NCBI GenBank assembly: GCA_905236145.1 | Contig: CAJOOE010000136.1 | Span: 1-11,200, forward strand | DNA: 11,200 nucleotides | Source of the DNA: an uncultured Selenomonadaceae bacterium | Lineage (GTDB): Bacteria; Bacillota; Negativicutes; Selenomonadales; Selenomonadaceae | Direction of reading: 5' to 3' | Shown here: in pieces, positions 7,463 through 11,200 of the stretch | Layout of the letters: every line of letters starts with the position of its first letter | Numbering within the stretch: the first letter of the stretch is position 1 | The notes under the pieces: generated by a model | Databases searched by the model: none | Seen by the model: only the letters and a program-made list of their open reading frames with translations | What the model was told of the DNA's origin: nothing | Position numbers and translations under genes: made by a program

Positions 7463-7487
7463 AATTTTTAACACCTCGTCTCCGGTT

Positions 7488-7536
7488 AAAAAAAATCGGC
7501 GGGATAAATTTACCTTTTTCGTAAATTCACCCCGCC
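7488..7536 (-). terminator. Strong terminator or attenuator hairpin inside the transporter operon
   Basis: On the - strand, GGCGGGGTGAATTTAC pairs over 16 positions (two of them G-U) with GTAAATTTATCCCGCC around a 7-nt loop, then GA and eight T's. In + coordinates the two arms are 7521-7536 and 7498-7513. It has every hallmark of an intrinsic terminator. Yet the DUF2291 ribosome site and ATG begin only about 25 nt further on, with no room for a new promoter. Downstream ATPase and permease expression must therefore depend on read-through or on RNA processing. Confidence 0.85.
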
Positions 7537-7579
7537 TTTGAACTCTGCCGATATTTACTTGCTTTCGCGGGTCTTTTCA

Positions 7580-7628
7580 AGTGGTGAGGCGGAAAGCCGG
7601 AAAGTAAATTTCCGAATCGCCGACCACT
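7580..7628 (-). other. Nested three-helix RNA element after the binding-protein gene
   Basis: Three helices are stacked in line: AGTGGT/ACCACT (7580-7585 with 7623-7628), GGCG/CGCC (7588-7591 with 7618-7621) and CGGAAA/TTTCCG (7598-7603 with 7609-7614). The terminal loop is 5 nt. It starts 26 nt after the stop of the second binding-protein gene. No T-tract follows, so it is not a terminator. It could shield the upstream mRNA from 3' exonucleases, but this has not been shown. Confidence 0.55.
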
Positions 7629-7654
7629 GTAAACTAACCACCGGTCAACCGGAA

Positions 7655-8671
7655 TCAGGGCGTGTAAACGAATGCCTTCAATTTATCGACATTGTCTTTT
7701 GTGATAACGACGCAGTCAATAAGTTGTTTTTCTTCGAGACCGGTTTTACCTTCTTTGAGATATTTGTCGGCCTGCTCGACGGACATTTCCGCAATGAGAG
7801 CCGCCTGTTGGAGAGCGGTACCGGTCATGCTGCCGGCTTTGATTGCCGCTGCAGCCTCGTCCGAACCGTCAACGCCGATAATCGCAATCTTTCCGTCAAG
7901 ACCTGCATTTTTGACAGCCGCCGCCGCACCGACAGCCATTGTGTCGTTGCCGCAGATTATGCCTTTAATATCCGGATTGGATTGAAGAATTGTTTCGGTT
8001 TTCTGATTGGCCTCTGTCTGTTCCCAGTTTGCCGTTTGCTGTGCAACCATCTTCATATCTTTGTACTGGTCGATAACTTCATGGAAAGCGGAGGAACGAA
8101 CGCCGGCATTTGTATCGGACTCTTTACCGAGAAGTTCGGCATAATTTCCTTTTTCGCCCATAGCCTCAACAAAAGCCTCCGCAACGCCTTTTGCACCCTG
8201 ATAGTTGTTTGCAACGATCTGGGAAATTGCAATGCCGCTTGCGTTGATTTCGCGGTCAATGAGGAAGGTCGGGATATTTGCCTCGCGGGCTTTACGAACA
8301 GCCGCAACCGTCGCATCGGCACCGGCATTGTCGCAAATGATTGCCGCCGCTTTGTCTGAAATTGCGTTGTCAAAAAGTTCGGACTGTTTGGTTGCATCGT
8401 CGTCATGGGAAACGGCTTTGACTTCATAGCCCAACGCCTTTGCTTTTGCACTCGCCGCATCAGCCTCTGTCTTGAAGAACGGGTTTGAATGTGACGGAGT
8501 GATTATGTAAATAATCTTGGAGCCGCCGCCCGTCAACGGTTTGCTGTCGGCCGCAGTTTCGGCTTTCTTGTCGCCGCCTGCGGGCTGTTCTCCGCCGCCG
8601 CCGCAACCGGTGAAAATTGCACCCATGAGACACGCCGATGCAATCAACGCACAAATCTTCTTGAACTTCAT
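7655..8671 (-). CDS. RbsB-type sugar-binding lipoprotein, second copy in transcription order
   Basis: This is a 338-residue periplasmic-binding protein of the ribose type (Peripla_BP_4 / RbsB) that captures sugar outside the membrane and delivers it to the RbsC/RbsA complex. A lipoprotein signal ends at IFTGC (Cys23), followed by a Gly-rich linker. Positions matching known RbsB sugar contacts are NPFF (63-66), Asp139-Arg140 in LIDRE, Arg192 in NAGVRS, Trp216 (in place of the usual aromatic), Asn242-Asp243 in CGNDTMAVGA, Asp268 in GVDGSD, and Gln288-Gln289. I chose the ATG at 8671 over a GTG at 8680: GAGGAG is about 10 nt upstream, and MKFKKI then aligns with the start of the neighbouring paralogue. 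It lies 47 nt downstream of that paralogue, with no terminator between them. Confidence 0.95.
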   Translation of the reverse strand: MKFKKICALIASACLMGAIFTGCGGGGEQPAGGDKKAETAADSKPLTGGGSKIIYIITPSHSNPFFKTEADAASAKAKALGYEVKAVSHDDDATKQSELFDNAISDKAAAIICDNAGADATVAAVRKAREANIPTFLIDREINASGIAISQIVANNYQGAKGVAEAFVEAMGEKGNYAELLGKESDTNAGVRSSAFHEVIDQYKDMKMVAQQTANWEQTEANQKTETILQSNPDIKGIICGNDTMAVGAAAAVKNAGLDGKIAIIGVDGSDEAAAAIKAGSMTGTALQQAALIAEMSVEQADKYLKEGKTGLEEKQLIDCVVITKDNVDKLKAFVYTP

Positions 8672-8718
8672 CAAAAACACTCTCCTCTGCTGTTAATTGT
8701 TAAAAATTCTTCCCTTAA

Positions 8719-9747
8719 TCAGGGGGTATAAACAAAGGTCTTTAACTTGTCAACATTTTCTTTCGTGATGATGACACAATCGACCAACTGTTTCTCGTCC
8801 TTGCCGGTCTTGCCTTCCTTCAAATATTTGTCGGCTTGCTCGACCGCAGATTCGGAAATGACTTTTGCCTGTTGCAGAGCCGTCCCCAACATTGTCCCGT
8901 CTTTTATCGCGGCGGCGGCATCGTCGGAGCCGTCAAGACCTATGACGATAACTTTTCCGGAAAGCCCGGCATTTTTAATCGCCGTCAATGCTCCCACAGC
9001 CATGGTGTCGTTACCGCAAACCAAGCCTTTCAAATCCGGATTGGAACGTAAAATCCCTTCCATTATTTCGACGGCCTCCGTCTGCTCCCAATGTGCCGTT
9101 TGTTGAGCAACCGATTTCATTTTCGGGTAAGCGTCGATAACTTCATGGAAAGCGGCAGATCTTATGTGAGCATTGGTATCGCTTTCACGTCCCAAAAGTT
9201 CCGCATAAGTTCCTTCCTCGTTCATAGCTTCGACAAAAACTTCCGCAATACCTTTTGCACCCTGATAGTTGTCGGCGACTATTTGAGAAATTGCAAGATC
9301 TTTTTCGGTTATCTCTCTGTCGATGAGGAATGTGGGAATACCCGCCTCTCTCGCTCTCTTAATCGGAATAACCGTAGCGTTTGAACTTGCGTTGTCGCAA
9401 ATAATTGCCGCCGCCTTGTCATTTATCGCGGCATCGAACATTTCGGACTGCATGGCGACGTCATCATCATGAATAACGACTTTGACATCATAGCCCAACT
9501 GCTCGGCCTTTGCCTTTGCGGTATCCGCCTCAACTTTGAAGAACGGATTTGAATGAGGCGGAGTTATCACATAAATGATATTTGACCCGCCGCCCGGCAA
9601 AGCCTTGTTGCCTTCTGCCGAAGTTTCAACTTTTTTTTCGCCGCCGGCGTTTTCCGCAGTTTTTTGAGTATCCGCTCCGCAACCCGCAAAAATTGCACCG
9701 GTCAGGCAAACTGACGCAATTAACGCAAAAATTTTTTTGAACTTCAA
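8719..9747 (-). CDS. RbsB-type sugar-binding lipoprotein, first copy in transcription order
   Basis: The 342-residue protein is a close tandem paralogue of the next gene, roughly two-thirds or more identical by eye along the whole length. It has the same MKFKKI start, lipobox (IFAGC, Cys23) and C-terminal KLKTFVYTP. The sugar-contact motifs are all kept: HSNPFF, LIDREI, ESDTNAHIRSAAFHE, HWEQTEA, CGNDTMAVGA, GLDGSD and GTALQQ. Differences cluster in the linker after the lipid-modified cysteine and in surface positions. The start appears to be TTG, judged by alignment with the paralogue and by GGAGAGGGTGAT just upstream. It sits 178 nt after the transketolase C-subunit gene. It may share the substrate with its neighbour or bind a related sugar. 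Confidence 0.94.
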   Translation of the reverse strand: MKFKKIFALIASVCLTGAIFAGCGADTQKTAENAGGEKKVETSAEGNKALPGGGSNIIYVITPPHSNPFFKVEADTAKAKAEQLGYDVKVVIHDDDVAMQSEMFDAAINDKAAAIICDNASSNATVIPIKRAREAGIPTFLIDREITEKDLAISQIVADNYQGAKGIAEVFVEAMNEEGTYAELLGRESDTNAHIRSAAFHEVIDAYPKMKSVAQQTAHWEQTEAVEIMEGILRSNPDLKGLVCGNDTMAVGALTAIKNAGLSGKVIVIGLDGSDDAAAAIKDGTMLGTALQQAKVISESAVEQADKYLKEGKTGKDEKQLVDCVIITKENVDKLKTFVYTP

Positions 9748-9925
9748 AATATCACCCTCTCCGAAAACTTTGAATAATACTTTGAAATTTTTTTAATTAC
9801 TTCCGCCGCACCACTCTCCCGCCGAAATACTTCCCCCGTTAAAATAAGGAATCTTTCGCCGTTCTTCCGGAAATTCCTTCACTTTCGGAAAATTCTCCGT
9901 TTTTTTCGGACGGAAGGACACCGGC
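9748..9925 (-). other. Intergenic region between transketolase and binding-protein genes
   Basis: No gene is seen. It holds a hairpin AAGGAAT/ATTCCTT (9846-9852 with 9873-9879, + coordinates). On the - strand this is followed by ATTTT, so it could be a weak terminator or an mRNA-stabilising stem after the transketolase. Nearer the binding-protein start is the direct repeat CTTTGAA at 9768-9774 and 9780-9786 (+ strand). On the - strand, TATTAT between the repeats (9774-9779) resembles a -10 box, but there is no convincing -35. An internal promoter with an operator is possible but unproven. Confidence 0.4.
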
Positions 9926-10861
9926 TCACTTTCCGAGCAGTTCGCAAACTTTTTTGACTATTCCTTCACCGTCAAGACCGTAATATTTGAAAATCGCGGG
10001 AGATTTGCCGGAGATCGCCGGAGTGTCCGGCAAAGTCAGACTGACGACTTTCGTCGGGCAATTCGCCGCAGTGACCTGTGCGACCATTGAACCCAAGCCG
10101 CCGAATTTCGTATGTTCCTCAACCGTCAAAATCATTTTCGTTTCTTTTGCGGCTTTAATTATCGCCTCTTCGTCAATCGGCTTGATGCAATACATATCAA
10201 GTACACGGGCGGAAATTCCTTTTGCTTTCAATTCTTCGCCGGCAGTCTTTGCACCCTGCACCATTTCACCGGCGGCAATAATCGTAATATCCGAGCCGTC
10301 TTGAATCATCGTGGCTTTGTTAAATTCAAAGGGAACATTTCCTTCTTCGTAAACGTCCTCAACCGCATTTCTGCCGATACGAACATAAGCCGGATCCGTG
10401 TCTTTCAAAAGTGCCCGCATGAGTTTTTCCGTCTGGAATCTGTCGCTCGGCAAATAAGCACGCATACCGGGAATTGATGCCATTGTCGCAATATCGTTTG
10501 CGGATTGATGAGTCATTCCCAATTCACCGTAACTTACGCCGCCGGAAATTCCGATAAGTTTGACATTGGTATGAGAATAGGCAACGTCAACTTTTGCCTG
10601 CTCCATTGAGCGGGTACTCAGGAAACTTGCCGGAGAAACGGCGAAAGCCTTTTTCCCGGAGGCGGCAAGTCCCGCCGCTATCGAAACAAGATTTTGTTCC
10701 GCGATACCGACTTCAACGAATTGATCCGGGCGTTCTTTTGCGAAAGGCCCCAAGCCGGCACTTCCCCGCGAATCACTGCACAGTACAATAATATCTTTGT
10801 CGTTTGCCGATTCTTCAAGCAAAACATTGTTTATAATCGTTTTATTGGCTATCTTATTCAC
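9926..10861 (-). CDS. Transketolase, C-terminal subunit (split enzyme)
   Basis: The 311-residue product holds the pyrimidine-binding and C-terminal domains of a transketolase that is encoded as two proteins. Transketolases use thiamine diphosphate to move two-carbon ketol units between sugar phosphates. Seen here: SDSRGSAGLGPFAKERPDQFVEVGIAEQNLV, with the catalytic Glu55 in GIAEQN that activates the cofactor; the GMTHQS loop with His118; PAYVRIGR (157-164); and EHTKFGGLGSMVA near the C-terminus. The likely start is GTG at 10861, with an AGGGGGG ribosome site upstream; a TTG at 10882 is the alternative. The gene overlaps the N-subunit stop by 8 nt, so the two subunits are probably translationally coupled. 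The substrate could be standard pentose phosphates or a special ketose phosphate such as apulose-4-phosphate. Confidence 0.94.
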   Translation of the reverse strand: MNKIANKTIINNVLLEESANDKDIIVLCSDSRGSAGLGPFAKERPDQFVEVGIAEQNLVSIAAGLAASGKKAFAVSPASFLSTRSMEQAKVDVAYSHTNVKLIGISGGVSYGELGMTHQSANDIATMASIPGMRAYLPSDRFQTEKLMRALLKDTDPAYVRIGRNAVEDVYEEGNVPFEFNKATMIQDGSDITIIAAGEMVQGAKTAGEELKAKGISARVLDMYCIKPIDEEAIIKAAKETKMILTVEEHTKFGGLGSMVAQVTAANCPTKVVSLTLPDTPAISGKSPAIFKYYGLDGEGIVKKVCELLGK

Positions 10862-11200
10862 ATTGAGCCCCCCTCTCGTCAAGTTCCTTCAAAGCCGCCG
10901 CATACTCCTCGTCATTCGGGACGTGATGATGCCAGCCGACTTGATTTTCTATGAACGATACGCCGCAGCCCTTTGTTGTATGTGCAATAATTACGGTCGG
11001 TTTTTCTTTCGTGCGTTTTGCAATTTCAACCGCTCCGTCGATCGCGTCAAGATCGTTGCCGGGAACGGAAATTACATTCCAGCCGAACGCCGCCCAGCGT
11101 TGTTCTTGAGATTTCTGATTCATGACCTGTTCGGTCGTGCCGGAAATTTGCAAGTGGTTTCTGTCAACAAAGGCGGTAAGATTGTCAAGTTTGTAATGAC
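10854..11200 (-). CDS. Transketolase, N-terminal subunit (partial, runs off the window)
   Basis: About 115 C-terminal residues of the thiamine-diphosphate-binding subunit are visible. The frame stays open to the right edge and begins HYKLDNLTAFVDRNHLQI. Family landmarks are that segment, the following GTTEQVM, GWNVISVPGNDLDAI, TVIIAHTTKGCGVSF and the WHHHVPNDEEY end. The start and the main cofactor-binding motif (GDG...N) lie outside the window. It ends in TAA at 10854-10856 within the overlap with the C-subunit gene. It forms the active enzyme with that subunit at their interface, as is known for split transketolases. Confidence 0.93.
   Translation of the reverse strand, partial: HYKLDNLTAFVDRNHLQISGTTEQVMNQKSQEQRWAAFGWNVISVPGNDLDAIDGAVEIAKRTKEKPTVIIAHTTKGCGVSFIENQVGWHHHVPNDEEYAAALKELDERGAQCE

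Noticed and set aside
7538..8359. A 273-codon open frame on the + strand opposite the binding-protein gene
   Set aside because: It lies antisense to a clearly conserved RbsB-type gene, its translation resembles no family I know, and it has no convincing ribosome site. It is a shadow of the real gene's codon bias.
1..11200. CRISPR arrays, insertion-sequence inverted repeats, or a metabolite riboswitch
   Set aside because: No regularly spaced repeats, transposase genes with terminal repeats, or riboswitch cores I could recognise were found on reading both strands by eye.

Overview
The window looks like chromosomal DNA of a low-to-middle GC Bacillota-type bacterium. The evidence is a set of strong Shine-Dalgarno sites (one is GGGAGGTGATC), short intergenic regions with Rho-independent terminators, a tRNA gene that encodes its own CCA, and lipobox-type binding-protein signal peptides. 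A diderm Bacillota (Negativicutes-like) is my best guess, because a periplasmic-type DUF2291 lipoprotein is present, but this is inference and not firm.

Region 1 (1-3210, + strand) holds independent, separately terminated units. These are the 3' end of a VanX/DdpX-type D-Ala-D-Ala dipeptidase, recN (the SMC-like DNA-repair ATPase), a small serine recombinase of the resolvase/invertase family, and a tRNA-Arg(CCG) gene with its own promoter. A terminator closes each of the first two units. The -35 box of the next unit lies inside or right beside that terminator's T-tract.

Region 2 (3222-11200, - strand) is one long co-directional cluster that enters from beyond the right edge. In transcription order it holds a two-subunit (split) transketolase, two tandem paralogous RbsB-type sugar-binding lipoproteins, a DUF2291 lipoprotein, an RbsA-type double ATPase and an RbsC-type permease. 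Only 30 nt after the permease comes an unusual protein that joins a DUF4236 domain, a zinc ribbon and a TerD-like stress domain. A bidirectional terminator at about 3222-3266 separates this cluster from the tRNA.

The sugar genes make sense together: a CUT2-type ABC importer brings in a pentose-like sugar, and the split transketolase handles the resulting phosphorylated ketose in the non-oxidative pentose-phosphate network. Ribose is the default guess. An apiose/apulose pathway, which is known to use split transketolases, is an alternative.

The most notable non-coding signal is a 16-bp hairpin with a T8 tract, placed between the binding-protein genes and the rest of the transporter, only about 25 nt before the DUF2291 start codon. 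It looks like an internal terminator or attenuator that makes binding proteins in excess over the membrane complex. I saw no CRISPR array, insertion sequence or recognisable phage or defence island. No stretch over 300 nt lacks a gene.
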